Origin: Vampirovibrio sp.
Lineage (GTDB): Bacteria; Cyanobacteriota; Vampirovibrionia; Vampirovibrionales; JAJTHC01
DNA: 64,000 nt
Direction: 5' to 3'
NCBI GenBank assembly: GCA_024998755.1
Contig: JACEUU010000001.1
Span: forward strand, 240,473-304,472
Shown: positions 25,445 to 34,661 of the stretch, piece after piece
How the letters are laid out: each line of letters opens with the position of its first letter
How positions within the stretch are numbered: the first letter of the stretch is position 1
Position numbers and translations under genes: made by a program
Notes under the pieces: model-generated
Seen by the model: only the letters and a program-made list of their open reading frames with translations
What the model was told of the DNA's origin: nothing
Databases searched by the model: none

Positions 25445-26527
25445 ATGATGAGTACCCCCACCATGCTAAAACCTGAAACACCAGCCACTTCTGTTTCCTT
25501 CGATATCCTTCCGAAACCTATTGGTCCCCAACCCCAACGCGAAGCCGTTGTACCCATCACCATGGTACAAGCCATTAACGAAGCCCTTTGGCAAGCCATG
25601 GCTACAGACGAAAAAGTGGTCATCATGGGGCAAGACGTTGGGCTAAACGGTGGCGTCTTCCGGGTAACCGAAGGGCTTCAACAACAATTCGGGGAAGCCA
25701 GAGTCATTGATATGCCCCTTTCCGAAACGGCGATTGTTGGTTCAGCAGTTGGGATGGCAGTTTACGGCTTAAAACCAGTCATAGAACTTCAATTTGCAGA
25801 CTATATGTTCCCAGCGTTCGACCAAATTGTGTCTGAAGTAGCCAAGTTACGTTACCGTTCCGGCGGAGAAATGGCTTGCCCCATGGTCATTAGAGCACCC
25901 TACGGAGGCGGTATCCGTGGCGGAGGCTACCATTCCCAAAGCCCTGAAGCCTACTTCACCCAAACCCCCGGTTTAAAAGTGGTAATACCCTCGACTCCAG
26001 CAGATGCTAAAGGCTTACTGCTAGCAGCCATTCAAGGTGAAGATCCTGTCATCTTCCTAGAACCCAAGCGTATTTATCGTACCGCCAAAGAACGCGTAAC
26101 CACCGATGCTACCCCCATCGAAATAGGTAAAGTAAGGATCGTACAGGAAGGCACGGATTTATCCCTATTCTGCTATGGCTCAATGGTTGAAATCTGTCAA
26201 AAAGCAGCAGATAAACTCAAAAAAGAAGACGGTGCCAGCGTTGAATTGATTGATTTATGCACGTTAACCCCTATTGATGAAACGAGCATCTTAACGTCCG
26301 TTCGTAAAACTGGCCGTGCGATGATTGTATATGAAGCCCCTAAAACGTGTGGCTACGGTGCGGAAATTGCCGCCATTATTGCTGAAAAAGCGATAGACAG
26401 CCTGCAAGCCCCTGTTAAACGGGTGGGTGGGTTTGATACGCCATTTCCTTACACGTTAGAATCCGTTTATTTGCCCCACCCTGCTAGGGTGCTTCGGGTA
26501 ATGCGTGAACTATTAGCTTATAACTAG
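25445..26527 (+). CDS. pdhB: Pyruvate dehydrogenase E1 component, beta subunit
   Basis: The product has the E1-beta layout: MVQAINEALWQAMATDEKVV, MGQDVGLNGGVFRVTEGL, DMPLSETAIVGSAVGMA, QFADYMFPAFDQI, RYRSGG, APYGGGIRGGGYHSQSPEAYF and C-terminal VGGFDTPFPY. With E1-alpha and thiamine diphosphate it decarboxylates pyruvate or a branched-chain 2-oxo acid. E1-alpha is not adjacent. The N-terminus before the domain is 20-30 residues, Pro/Thr-rich. I prefer the ATG pair at 25445, because CCAGAAATGAG upstream parallels the recA start; GTG at 25412 and ATG at 25430 are alternatives. It is 14 nt upstream of the E2 gene. Confidence 0.93.
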   Translation: MMSTPTMLKPETPATSVSFDILPKPIGPQPQREAVVPITMVQAINEALWQAMATDEKVVIMGQDVGLNGGVFRVTEGLQQQFGEARVIDMPLSETAIVGSAVGMAVYGLKPVIELQFADYMFPAFDQIVSEVAKLRYRSGGEMACPMVIRAPYGGGIRGGGYHSQSPEAYFTQTPGLKVVIPSTPADAKGLLLAAIQGEDPVIFLEPKRIYRTAKERVTTDATPIEIGKVRIVQEGTDLSLFCYGSMVEICQKAADKLKKEDGASVELIDLCTLTPIDETSILTSVRKTGRAMIVYEAPKTCGYGAEIAAIIAEKAIDSLQAPVKRVGGFDTPFPYTLESVYLPHPARVLRVMRELLAYN

Positions 26528-26541
26528 GAGCAAGAAGAATC

Positions 26542-27930
26542 ATGATGATGATGTCAACAACCACTGCTTCTGCTAGTTTGTTTACGTTGCCAGATATTGG
26601 CGAAGGCGTAGCAGAAGGCGAAATTCTGCAATGGTTAGCCGAAGAAGGTACGTTGGTGCAAGAAGATGCTCCGCTACTGGAAGTAATGACGGATAAAGTA
26701 ACCGTTGAAATCCCTGCCCCAAAAACCGCCATTTTAGGCAAACGCTTAGTGCAGGTGGGTGATGTTGTGCCTGTAGGCAACCCCATTTGCCAATGGGGAG
26801 AAGCAACAGAACAATCTGGTGAAATGCCTTCTGCTATACCGGAAGCTTCGGTCAATGAATTAGCCCTGCTAGCAGACGCTATTGTGCATGATGCCACAGA
26901 AGCTTATAGTGCTAACCCTGTTGTTGAGCCCAATAATGAGGTTCAAGCTGATGGGAAACTGATATTAGCCACCCCTGCTACTAGGAAATTAGCCCGAACT
27001 ATGGGTATTACATTGGAAAAAATTAAGGGGTCTGGTGAAAACGGACGGGTAACCCAAGCAGATGTTCAACAAGCCTTTGAACGACAACAACCATCTTCAG
27101 TTGAAAAGCCCGTTGTGGCTGAAACACCTATGGTTTCTTGTTCGTTTACGGTTAATCCTAATAAGCCCATTCGGCAAACGCTACCTACGCACTTACCTAC
27201 TGAAACCGTATCGATTGAAAAAACACCCTCTAACCAAACGACTGAACGCTCTTATACGGGCATTCGTCGGACAATTGGGGATAGGTTGTTGGTAGCCAAG
27301 AAAACCATTCCTGATTTCGCTTTTATTGAAGCTATTGATGTAACCCAGCTGGAAGCGTTACGAGAAAAAGCCAAGCCGTTGTTGCAGGCTCAAGGCATTA
27401 AGCTTTCTATTTTGCCGTTTGTGTTGAAGGCGGTTAGCCAAGCTTTGTTAGCATTTCCTGCCCTCAATTCAGAACTGCGTGAAACTGAGGGTAAAATTAT
27501 TGAAAAGCAGTTTGTTAACTTAGGCTTGGCGGTAGATACCCCTACAGGGTTGGTTGTACCAGTGCTACACCAAGCTCATCAGCAAAGTGTGCAGGAATTA
27601 GCCAAGAATATTCAGGTATTAGCCGAACAAGCCCGTACAGGTAAGTTGGCACGGTCTGCCATGCAAGGTGGTACGTTTACGGTTACCAGTATTGGGTCTG
27701 TTGGTGGAACGATTGGTATTCCCATTATTAATCCGCCCGAAGTGGCTATTATGGCGGTAAATCGCATTGTGAAACAGCCCATTGTCAACGACCGTGATGA
27801 AATTGTTGTTGGTAAGATGATGAACTTGACGCTAACGGTTGACCACAGGGTTGTGGATGGGGCGGATGCTGCAAGGTTTATGAATCACGTGAAGCAACTC
27901 CTTGAAGCCCCATTGGCATTATTACTTTAA
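26542..27930 (+). CDS. pdhC: Dihydrolipoamide acyltransferase (E2) of a 2-oxo acid dehydrogenase
   Basis: The 462-aa product has a lipoyl domain (ITGEV-like text DIGEGVAEGEIL... with lipoyl lysine in EVMTDKVTVEI), a peripheral subunit-binding domain (ATPATRKLARTMGITLEKIKGSGENGRVT, shown in parts) near residues 140-175, and the catalytic domain with FVNLGLAVDTPTGLVVPVL and the active-site HRVVDGADAARFM. It takes the acyl group from E1 and passes it to CoA. It starts with four ATG codons followed by Ser-Thr-Thr, 14 nt after pdhB, with AGGAGCAAGAAG upstream. Text is typical of both pyruvate and branched-chain enzymes, so the exact substrate is uncertain. Confidence 0.93.
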   Translation: MMMMSTTTASASLFTLPDIGEGVAEGEILQWLAEEGTLVQEDAPLLEVMTDKVTVEIPAPKTAILGKRLVQVGDVVPVGNPICQWGEATEQSGEMPSAIPEASVNELALLADAIVHDATEAYSANPVVEPNNEVQADGKLILATPATRKLARTMGITLEKIKGSGENGRVTQADVQQAFERQQPSSVEKPVVAETPMVSCSFTVNPNKPIRQTLPTHLPTETVSIEKTPSNQTTERSYTGIRRTIGDRLLVAKKTIPDFAFIEAIDVTQLEALREKAKPLLQAQGIKLSILPFVLKAVSQALLAFPALNSELRETEGKIIEKQFVNLGLAVDTPTGLVVPVLHQAHQQSVQELAKNIQVLAEQARTGKLARSAMQGGTFTVTSIGSVGGTIGIPIINPPEVAIMAVNRIVKQPIVNDRDEIVVGKMMNLTLTVDHRVVDGADAARFMNHVKQLLEAPLALLL

Positions 27931-28058
27931 GTTTAAGTTAAGGTTCTATATGAGGATAAGGGGTTGTTTCTAACCCGTTAACCGTGCTATTTTTAGCCTT
28001 AGATACCTATTTTTTTCCACTGTTTGTAGCCTAGATTGTTTGTTGGTTAAATCCCCTC

Positions 28059-29183
28059 ATGTATCAAATTGCTCTTAAAATGTTGTTTGGCGACAAAGCC
28101 AAGTTCCTGACGCTGGTTGTTGGCTTAACGTTTTCCGTCATGCTTCTAACCCAACAAGGGTCTATTTTTTGTGGGTTAATGTTACGCACGGCTTCCAACA
28201 TTTTTGAAACGGGTGCTCCCATTTGGGTGGTAGACCCCAAAGCCACCAGCTTTAACGATGTGGTCGATATGAAGCTTTCAGAAGTATTAAGGGTTCGTAG
28301 TGTGCAAGGGGTCAAATGGGCCGTTCCTCTAGCCTTACATTCTGCTATTGCCCAAAGCGATGAGGGTGATACAGGGGTGGCTCAAGTTATTGGAGTGGAT
28401 GACCAAACACTCATTGGGTTACCCAAAGGCATGACCAAAGGGCGTTACGAAGATATCAATCAGCCCGGTGCGGTTATTATTGCCAAAGGACGAAGCGAAC
28501 GATATGGGTCGCCACAAGTGGGTGATTATTTTGAATTAAATGACCAGCGGGTCAGAGTAGTTGGCATGCTTGAAACGCAAAAATCGTTTTCCCCCTTCCC
28601 CATTATGTACACCACGCTCAATAAAGTGCAGCAGTTCTTTCCTGAAAAAAAACGACCTGTTTCGTTTATTTTAGTCAAAAATGAAGCCTCTATTTCGCCT
28701 GAAAAGTTGATTCAAAAAATCCAAACGGAAACGGGGCTTCATGCCTATGGCTTGTGGGATTTTGTTTTTTTGACGATGAAGTTTTGGGCCGCCAACACAG
28801 GTATTCCTATCAACTTAGGAATTAACGTGCTGATGGTTATTATTATTGGTACCGTAATTTCCGCCCAAACTCTTTACGCCTTTATGCTAGACAATACCCG
28901 TCAATTTGGGACATTTAAAGCGATTGGTATTGAAAATAAAACCTTAGCAGGTATGGTTTTATTTCAAAGTGCGATAGTCGGTATTATTGGGCATGGTATA
29001 GGGTCTGGGGTTATTTCCTTTTTGGGGTTAATTAATCCTCCTAATAGTCAATTGGCTTTTTATACCCCACCTCAATTAATCGGTATTACTTTTGTGTTAG
29101 TTTGCGGATTTTGCTTGCTAGCGGCTGTTTTAAGCATCATCAAAGTGCTTCGTATTGACCCAGCCATTGTGTTTAGAGGGTAG
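28059..29183 (+). CDS. devC: ABC exporter permease, DevC/FtsX-like
   Basis: The 374-aa protein has an N-terminal helix (about 18-40), a periplasmic domain of about 200 residues, and three C-terminal helices near 255-280, 300-325 and 345-365, the layout of MacB/FtsX-type permeases. ATPase, HlyD-like adaptor and TolC-like genes follow directly, giving a complete tripartite exporter. That order and the HlyD-type adaptor match the DevBCA exporters of cyanobacteria, which export glycolipids, and MacAB-like systems. Substrate here is unknown. The gene starts 128 nt after pdhC, in a gap with no visible terminator. Confidence 0.87.
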   Translation: MYQIALKMLFGDKAKFLTLVVGLTFSVMLLTQQGSIFCGLMLRTASNIFETGAPIWVVDPKATSFNDVVDMKLSEVLRVRSVQGVKWAVPLALHSAIAQSDEGDTGVAQVIGVDDQTLIGLPKGMTKGRYEDINQPGAVIIAKGRSERYGSPQVGDYFELNDQRVRVVGMLETQKSFSPFPIMYTTLNKVQQFFPEKKRPVSFILVKNEASISPEKLIQKIQTETGLHAYGLWDFVFLTMKFWAANTGIPINLGINVLMVIIIGTVISAQTLYAFMLDNTRQFGTFKAIGIENKTLAGMVLFQSAIVGIIGHGIGSGVISFLGLINPPNSQLAFYTPPQLIGITFVLVCGFCLLAAVLSIIKVLRIDPAIVFRG

Positions 29184-29189
29184 AAAAGA

Positions 29190-29927
29190 ATGATAACAAC
29201 GGTAACAATGCCCAATAAAACAATTGCAGTAAGTATACAGGGGTTGAACAAAAGTTTTGGCGACGGGGAAAATCGTTTACATGTGTTACATGATATTAAT
29301 TTAACTTTGCAAAGCGGTAGTATGAACTACATTGTTGGACCTTCAGGATGTGGAAAAACAACGCTGATTAGTATTATGGCGGGTATTTTAACGGCAGAAT
29401 CGGGTGAAACAACCTTGTTTGGCACCCCTATTCACCAACTTAAAAAAAGCCAAAAAGCCAAATTTCGCCGAGAAAATATTGGGTTTATTTTCCAACAATT
29501 TAACTTGGTAGCTACCATTACCAATGCTGAAAATGTTGCCGTTCCGTTGTTAATTCAAGGTAAACCGCATGGAAAAGCCATTGAACAAGCTAAACTATTG
29601 CTAGAACAAGTGGGCTTGGGCGATAAAATCAACAGCTTCCCACGGGATTTATCTGGCGGGCAACAACAACGCGTGGCTATTGCACGAGCGTTAATTAACA
29701 ACCCTCGGCTGGTGGTGTGCGATGAACCGACTTCAGCATTAGATGGTAAAACAGGGGCTCAAATTTTAGAATTGTTAACCGTGGTTGCCAGAGACCCCAA
29801 TCGCTGTGTGGTGGTTGTTACGCATGATAACCGTATTTACAAATATGCCGACCAATTAATTGAAATGGAAGACGGACGAATTAAAAGCATTCAGCAAGTT
29901 GACCATACCAAACCCTCTCAATTCTAA
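29190..29927 (+). CDS. devA: ABC exporter ATPase, DevA/LolD-like
   Basis: The 245-aa product is an ABC ATPase with Walker [12 protein letters not shown]-loop [18 protein letters not shown], signature [16 protein letters not shown], Walker [16 protein letters not shown] and H-loop VVTHDNRI. The Gln-Gln-Phe-Asn-Leu and ENV segments are those of the MacB/LolD/DevA group. It starts 6 nt after the permease gene and belongs to the same operon. It drives export through the devC/devB/TolC-like complex. Confidence 0.92.
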   Translation: MITTVTMPNKTIAVSIQGLNKSFGDGENRLHVLHDINLTLQSGSMNYIVGPSGCGKTTLISIMAGILTAESGETTLFGTPIHQLKKSQKAKFRRENIGFIFQQFNLVATITNAENVAVPLLIQGKPHGKAIEQAKLLLEQVGLGDKINSFPRDLSGGQQQRVAIARALINNPRLVVCDEPTSALDGKTGAQILELLTVVARDPNRCVVVVTHDNRIYKYADQLIEMEDGRIKSIQQVDHTKPSQF

Positions 29928-29970
29928 TAATTTTAAAAAATAGATTACCTCTATAGGAGTTTTTCACACA

Positions 29971-31212
29971 ATGAACAAGCGTTTTATTATACCCTTTCCG
30001 TTTTCAAAAACCATTGTATTAGCCGTTATTGGTTTAATTACAACGGCTTATTTCATTACGCATCAAACCTTAAGCCAACCGGAACCCGAGCCCATTCGTC
30101 CGCCAGCCGTTCGCCCTTTTAACAATGCGGTAGCCGGTACTGGTATGATTGAACCCGCGAATGAAGCTGTAGCCGTTTCGCCTAATTTTAGTGGGAAAGT
30201 AACCAAGGTGTTCGTAAAAGAAGGCGATTTTGTGCAGGCAGGCACCCCATTATTTGCGTTGGATTCCGCTGTTCTACAAGCTCAATTAACCACATTAACA
30301 GCACAAGCGGTGGCGGCTCGGTCTCGGTTAGCGGCGGCTCAAGCCCGTATGGCTAAGCTGCAACATCAACCCCGCTCGGAAGATATTCCCCCTTTGCAAG
30401 CCAAGGTTTCCGCATTGCAAGCATCCCTTCAAAAAGAACTGTCTACCTTGGAACGCTTGGAAGGTGTTGAAGATTCCAGAGCGGTTAATCAAAATGAATT
30501 AACCCGTCAACGCTTAACCGTTCAAGAAATGGAAGCCAACGTAACGCAAGCCAGAGCAGAACTTGAAAAAGCCCTTGCAGGTGCTTGGAAGTATGATGTA
30601 GATGAAGCCAAACAAGGCGTAGCTGAAGCAACGGCTACCTTGGCTGCTAGTCAATCTCAACAAAAAGAACTTCAAGTGCAGTTGGCTCAAAGTGTTGTGA
30701 AAGCCCCCAAAGCGGGTGAAGTATTACAGGTAAACATTCGTGCAGGCGAAACCGTTCAGCTCATGAAGGCTTCGGGTGAAAGTTCTACCGCTATTTTATT
30801 GGGTGATACCAAAACCTTGCAAGTGCGGGTAGATATTGACGAAGTTCTAGCCTCAGAAGTTAAACCGAATATGCCAGCGGTGGCGTTTATTAAAGGAGCT
30901 TCGCAATACAAATTCCCACTTCAGTTTTTACGGGTAGAACCCCATATGATACCTAAAAAGAATCTAACAGGGGCTACAGCTGAACGCAACGATGTGCGGG
31001 TGTTGCAGTTAATTTATACCTTTACCCCGCCTAAAGGGTTTAACGTGTACACGGGGCAACAATTGGAAGTATACCTGAATAAAGGTACGGCTACGCCTAC
31101 GTTAGCGGAAGAGGCTAATACCATGCAAACACCCGAGGAACGAGCCGTTTCTAATTTAGGCGAACCCCAGTCTGATACTAATACTCAGCCATCTAGCAAA
31201 AACGAGGGTTAA
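29971..31212 (+). CDS. devB: Membrane-fusion (HlyD/DevB) adaptor
   Basis: The 413-aa product has one N-terminal transmembrane helix (about 13-29), a lipoyl/barrel-sandwich half (VSPNFSGKVTKVFVKEGDFV), a helical hairpin of about 150 residues rich in Ala/Gln/Glu (starting near residue 95), the second half (SVVKAPKAGEVLQVNIRAGE) and a beta-barrel domain. The C-terminal 40 residues are Thr/Asn/Ser-rich and probably disordered. It links the permease to the TolC-like channel across the periplasm. AGGAGTTTTTCAC precedes the start. The gap to the ATPase gene is 43 nt and the TolC-like gene begins 3 nt downstream. Confidence 0.92.
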   Translation: MNKRFIIPFPFSKTIVLAVIGLITTAYFITHQTLSQPEPEPIRPPAVRPFNNAVAGTGMIEPANEAVAVSPNFSGKVTKVFVKEGDFVQAGTPLFALDSAVLQAQLTTLTAQAVAARSRLAAAQARMAKLQHQPRSEDIPPLQAKVSALQASLQKELSTLERLEGVEDSRAVNQNELTRQRLTVQEMEANVTQARAELEKALAGAWKYDVDEAKQGVAEATATLAASQSQQKELQVQLAQSVVKAPKAGEVLQVNIRAGETVQLMKASGESSTAILLGDTKTLQVRVDIDEVLASEVKPNMPAVAFIKGASQYKFPLQFLRVEPHMIPKKNLTGATAERNDVRVLQLIYTFTPPKGFNVYTGQQLEVYLNKGTATPTLAEEANTMQTPEERAVSNLGEPQSDTNTQPSSKNEG

Positions 31213-31215
31213 TTC

Positions 31216-32760
31216 ATGAACGTTTATTTGTGTGGAAGATTGAGCTGCTGGTTTTTAATTTTGGTGCTGGCTATGCAATGCGTTATACCTGCTGTTTTTG
31301 CATTCAACTTACCCTTCAAGCACCAGCTTAATCAGTTAAAAGAACCGAATATTTCTACCCAGCCTAGTGTGAAAACCCCTGATGCTGAGACTTATCAAGC
31401 CCTGAAAAATGAGGCTCATTCCACCCTCAATTGGGTAGCAGAATTTCCTATGCTTCGGTGGTGGGAAGCTTTGAGCGATGAGCAATTGAATTATTTAGTG
31501 GTAAAAGCAATGGCGAATAATCCAACGTTATTGGCGGAAAGACAGACTGTTTCAGTCGCTAAAGCCAATGTAAAAACAATGTTCGCCAAAGAACTGCCCC
31601 ATTTGCAGATTGCAGGTAGCTTTAACCGACAAAAAAACTCGAAAAATTTAACGACACCGAGCCAAGCTCAGTTTGCTACCAATGGGCCTCGGCTTTTTGC
31701 TCCGGGGCAAACGGTTAACATTTATAACCTTCCCTTATCCGCTTCTTATGATTTAGACCCATTCTTTAGAAAACGCTTGGCGACAAAATCTGCCCAAGCC
31801 TCGTTAGAGGCTGTTCAGTTACGCTATCGTTTGGCTCAATTGGTGTTAAGTACGCAAGTGGTACAAGCTTATGCTACTTGGCTAAAGGCTAGAAGTGAGC
31901 AACTAACCCTACAACAAGAATTACTGCTACTAGAACAAGAATTACGCCTGAATGAGCTACAATATGCTCAAGGCTTGGTGGTGCGTTCGCCCATTAATAC
32001 CTTAGAACAAAAAGAAACGGCGTTGCGTGAAGCCCTCAAAAATGCTGAAACGGCTCAATTTCAATGGGGTGTGGCATTGGCAACCTTAACGGGGGAAACC
32101 GCAGGGGTGGAAACACTAACGCCCAAACCATTGCCTGCATTAGCAACGTTGCAAAAACTGCCATTAACCGTGGGTGTACCTGCTCAATTGGTGGAAAGTA
32201 GGTTAGATGTGGCGGCTAGTGCGTTTGATTTGAAAGCGGCTGGGTTAGACGTGCAAACAGCGAAACGAGCCTTTTTCCCGACTATTTCGTTAACAGGGCA
32301 AGTAGGCTTAGCTAGCACCAAAATTAATAATTGGTTTAGTTGGGATTCTTTACTAACCAGTTTGGCTAGTTCTGTTACGCAACCGTTGTTTATGGGGGGG
32401 GCGTTAAAAGCCGATTTAGCGGCTAAAAAAGCAACCTATGAACAACAAATTTATGACTACAAGGCTACTTTGTTAAAAGCTTATGAAGCGGTTGAAAAAC
32501 AATTAGCCACGCTACAAAACTTACAGGCTAGAAGCTTGCAGGTGATAAGGTCTAAAGGGTTAGCGGAACAGAATGTCGGTTTTGCTCAAGCCCGTTTCAA
32601 GCAGGGTTTATCAGATTTTAAACCTGTGGTGCAGGCCGAACAAGAGGTGTTGCAAACTGAAAAACAATTATTGAGCATTCAAGAAGCCACCCTGAAAGCT
32701 TGGAGCCAGCTGATGTTAGAAGTAGGTGGCGGTAATAACACCGATTCACAGTTTAAATAG
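31216..32760 (+). CDS. TolC/NodT-family outer-membrane channel
   Basis: The 514-aa product has a signal sequence (about residues 12-30, ending in VFAF) and the duplicated TolC layout: long helical hairpins separated by short strands, with NNPTLLAERQTV, SASYDLDPFFRKRLATKSAQASLEA and, in the second half, RLDVAASAFDLKAAGLDVQTAKRAFFPTISLTG (shown in part). Text such as WWEALSDEQLNYLVVKAMANNP is typical of the NodT/OprM efflux lipoprotein branch, though I see no clear lipobox. It closes the exporter operon (devC-devA-devB-tolC). A G8 run at 32394-32401 is a possible slippage site but the frame is intact. Confidence 0.9.
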   Translation: MNVYLCGRLSCWFLILVLAMQCVIPAVFAFNLPFKHQLNQLKEPNISTQPSVKTPDAETYQALKNEAHSTLNWVAEFPMLRWWEALSDEQLNYLVVKAMANNPTLLAERQTVSVAKANVKTMFAKELPHLQIAGSFNRQKNSKNLTTPSQAQFATNGPRLFAPGQTVNIYNLPLSASYDLDPFFRKRLATKSAQASLEAVQLRYRLAQLVLSTQVVQAYATWLKARSEQLTLQQELLLLEQELRLNELQYAQGLVVRSPINTLEQKETALREALKNAETAQFQWGVALATLTGETAGVETLTPKPLPALATLQKLPLTVGVPAQLVESRLDVAASAFDLKAAGLDVQTAKRAFFPTISLTGQVGLASTKINNWFSWDSLLTSLASSVTQPLFMGGALKADLAAKKATYEQQIYDYKATLLKAYEAVEKQLATLQNLQARSLQVIRSKGLAEQNVGFAQARFKQGLSDFKPVVQAEQEVLQTEKQLLSIQEATLKAWSQLMLEVGGGNNTDSQFK

Positions 32761-32769
32761 CGTAACATC

Positions 32770-32922
32770 TTAGAGCGGGAGGACACATCGGTCCTCGCCT
32801 ACAAACAGAATATTCACGGCTACTGTAGGGGCGAACTGTTCTGAAAGATAGACCGTAGGGCTAGTGTGTTCGCCCGACGATGATGTAAACCTAAACACGC
32901 TATTCAATCTGTGAATTGGTAT
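32770..32922. repeat. GTAGGGG repeat ending in an IS630-type terminus
   Basis: The stretch holds CGGGAGGACACATCGGTCCTC and CTGTAGGGGCGAACTGTTC with GTTCGCCCG. It ends with ACACGCTATTCAATCTGTGAATTGGTATAAG (32895-32925, given here only as a position range of interest; key bases ACGCTATT and AATTGGTATA), which corresponds to the right terminus of the IS630-family element. It looks like a remnant MITE with only one clear end. Confidence 0.65.
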
Positions 32923-33047
32923 AAGAACTGTTTTTTAGTGTCATTCTGTTTTGTCTTAATGGACTGATTAATAGACTATCTTGCTTGATAGCTTTTGTTA
33001 CTGTAAAATAATTAAAAGATTTTAATTTTAAAGTAGGAGAAATTTAA

Positions 33048-34118
33048 ATGAATACTGAAATAACAGAAATAGCCAAAAAGAGAAATTCTGTACAAACCAA
33101 TTCTTTTCCAATTACGATTGGGGAGATAGTTAATCTTTATAAAGAAAAAGATATTATACTTAGACCAGAATACCAACGATTATTCCGCTGGACAGATGAA
33201 GAAAAATCTCTTTTGATAGAGTCTATTCTACTTGGCTTACCTATACCTGCAATTTTTGTAGAACAATCAAAAGATAATGTTTGGTATGTAGTAGATGGAT
33301 TGCAAAGATTATCGACGATATTACAATTTTTCGGAGAGCTTGAGAATAAAGAAACTTTAAGGCTTTGTGGATTGGAAAAATTAGACTTCTTGAACAATAA
33401 AACAATCGATGATTTAGATAAATCTGATATAAGACTTTTTAAAAAGACCACTTTAAATTTTAGTTCTATTAGTGAATCTTCTAGTAAAGATGTACAATAT
33501 GAGTTGTTCATTAGATTGAATAGAACAGGTCGTCCATTATCTCCACAAGAGGTAAGGAATGTGTTACTACTTCGTCAAAATAAAAATTTTTACGAGTTGA
33601 TACAAGAATTGAGGCAAAATGAGGATTTTATAGCTGTTTCTAATATATCAGAAGATCAGCAAGCAGATGAAACAGATGCGGAATGGGTTGTAAGATTTAT
33701 AGCACTGAAAAATCTTGATGAAAGTCAAGTCGTAAAATACCAATCTATTCATAAGTTATTAGATGATTTTTCTTTGGGGCAGATTTCACAAGAAGAGCCT
33801 TTAAACATAAGAGAAGAAAAGACGATATTTAAAAAAACTTTTGAACTATTAGCTGCTATTGACAAGAGATCAGGAAGAGGGTTACGTCGATTTTCAAAAG
33901 GCAAGTATTCTGGAACTGTTACAATGGCTAATTTTTTAGTAATAGCAGTTGGACTGGGAAGATATTTGAGTAAAAACAACACTACTCTTACGATAGATGA
34001 TTTAGAGAAATTAATCAAATCATACTGGGAAGGCGATCCTGTACGAGCTGGCGGTTTGTCTTCAATAGATCTTGCAAAAACAGCTATAGGAAAAGGTCGT
34101 GAAATTTTTAGAATCTGA
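33048..34118 (+). CDS. DUF262 (ParB-like/GmrS-type) protein
   Basis: The 356-aa product has the DUF262 N-terminal signature: RPEYQRLFRW at 39-48, ESILLGLPIPAIFV, VVDGLQRLSTI (DGLQR at 83-87, canonical form DGQQR), and later NRTGRPLSPQEVRN. DUF262 domains are found in GmrSD-type type IV restriction enzymes and related systems, where the DGQQR site hydrolyses nucleotides. The C-terminal DUF1524 HNH nuclease of full GmrSD proteins is not seen here; the last 150 residues are a helical region with SGRGLRRFSKGKYSG. The second gene of the pair, a HEPN protein, overlaps by 20 nt. Both are AT-rich against their neighbours. The start has TAGGAGA 9 nt upstream. Confidence 0.82.
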   Translation: MNTEITEIAKKRNSVQTNSFPITIGEIVNLYKEKDIILRPEYQRLFRWTDEEKSLLIESILLGLPIPAIFVEQSKDNVWYVVDGLQRLSTILQFFGELENKETLRLCGLEKLDFLNNKTIDDLDKSDIRLFKKTTLNFSSISESSSKDVQYELFIRLNRTGRPLSPQEVRNVLLLRQNKNFYELIQELRQNEDFIAVSNISEDQQADETDAEWVVRFIALKNLDESQVVKYQSIHKLLDDFSLGQISQEEPLNIREEKTIFKKTFELLAAIDKRSGRGLRRFSKGKYSGTVTMANFLVIAVGLGRYLSKNNTTLTIDDLEKLIKSYWEGDPVRAGGLSSIDLAKTAIGKGREIFRI

Positions 34119-34635
34119 GGTAATCCTACCCTCTGTAGCAATACAAATAGATAAATTGTTACAGCTTTCAAATTTACATCCTGATGATTCTGTTTATTTA
34201 GCAGGTCTGTATATTTTGATGGTAGGCTATTTTGAAAAATATATTCATTCTAAAATAGCTTCTCTTTCTCAAACCTGTGATATGGACGAATTACGTTTGT
34301 ATTCTGTTTTAAACAATGTTAAACTCAATTTATCTATGGCTAAAGATATTAAAATAGCAGATTTAAAAAATTGGTACGCTAATCCATCAGATAATTTTAA
34401 TTACACTAGGTTCTCAGAAAGGCTAGATGAGTTAGAAATTTGTTTGCCTTTATTAGAAGACACATCCAAACAACGCCTAAATAGAATGATACGAGATTTT
34501 AAAGCTGATTTAAGAAGAAGAAATCAAATGGCTCATGGTGATGATGAAGCCATTAACACCTATATCAATATAGAAATATTTCGAACTACTAAAGACCGTA
34601 TTTTTAATATTATTGAACTAATTGATAAGTGTTAA
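34099..34635 (+). CDS. HEPN-domain protein paired with DUF262
   Basis: The 178-aa product is all-helical and carries RRRNQMAHGDDE near 139-150: R141 and H146 fit the RX4H catalytic motif of HEPN ribonucleases. The text ILMVGYFEKYIHSKIASL and this terminal motif resemble the MAE_28990/MAE_18760-like HEPN family. The start I see is a GTG at 34099, inside the DUF262 gene, so translation is probably coupled. HEPN proteins often are RNases controlled by a partner, and DUF262 with HEPN is a combination that recurs in defence islands; this pairing as a functional system is inference. Strong AT richness suggests horizontal transfer. Confidence 0.72.
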   Translation: MKFLESEVILPSVAIQIDKLLQLSNLHPDDSVYLAGLYILMVGYFEKYIHSKIASLSQTCDMDELRLYSVLNNVKLNLSMAKDIKIADLKNWYANPSDNFNYTRFSERLDELEICLPLLEDTSKQRLNRMIRDFKADLRRRNQMAHGDDEAINTYINIEIFRTTKDRIFNIIELIDKC

Positions 34636-34661
34636 GTGTTAATCCTAAAAAATTAAATAAT

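Noticed and set aside
32394..32401. G8 run in the TolC-like gene as a phase-variation site
   Set aside because: It is shorter than runs known to vary and the frame is intact; a G8 also occurs in dxr, so it is weak evidence alone.
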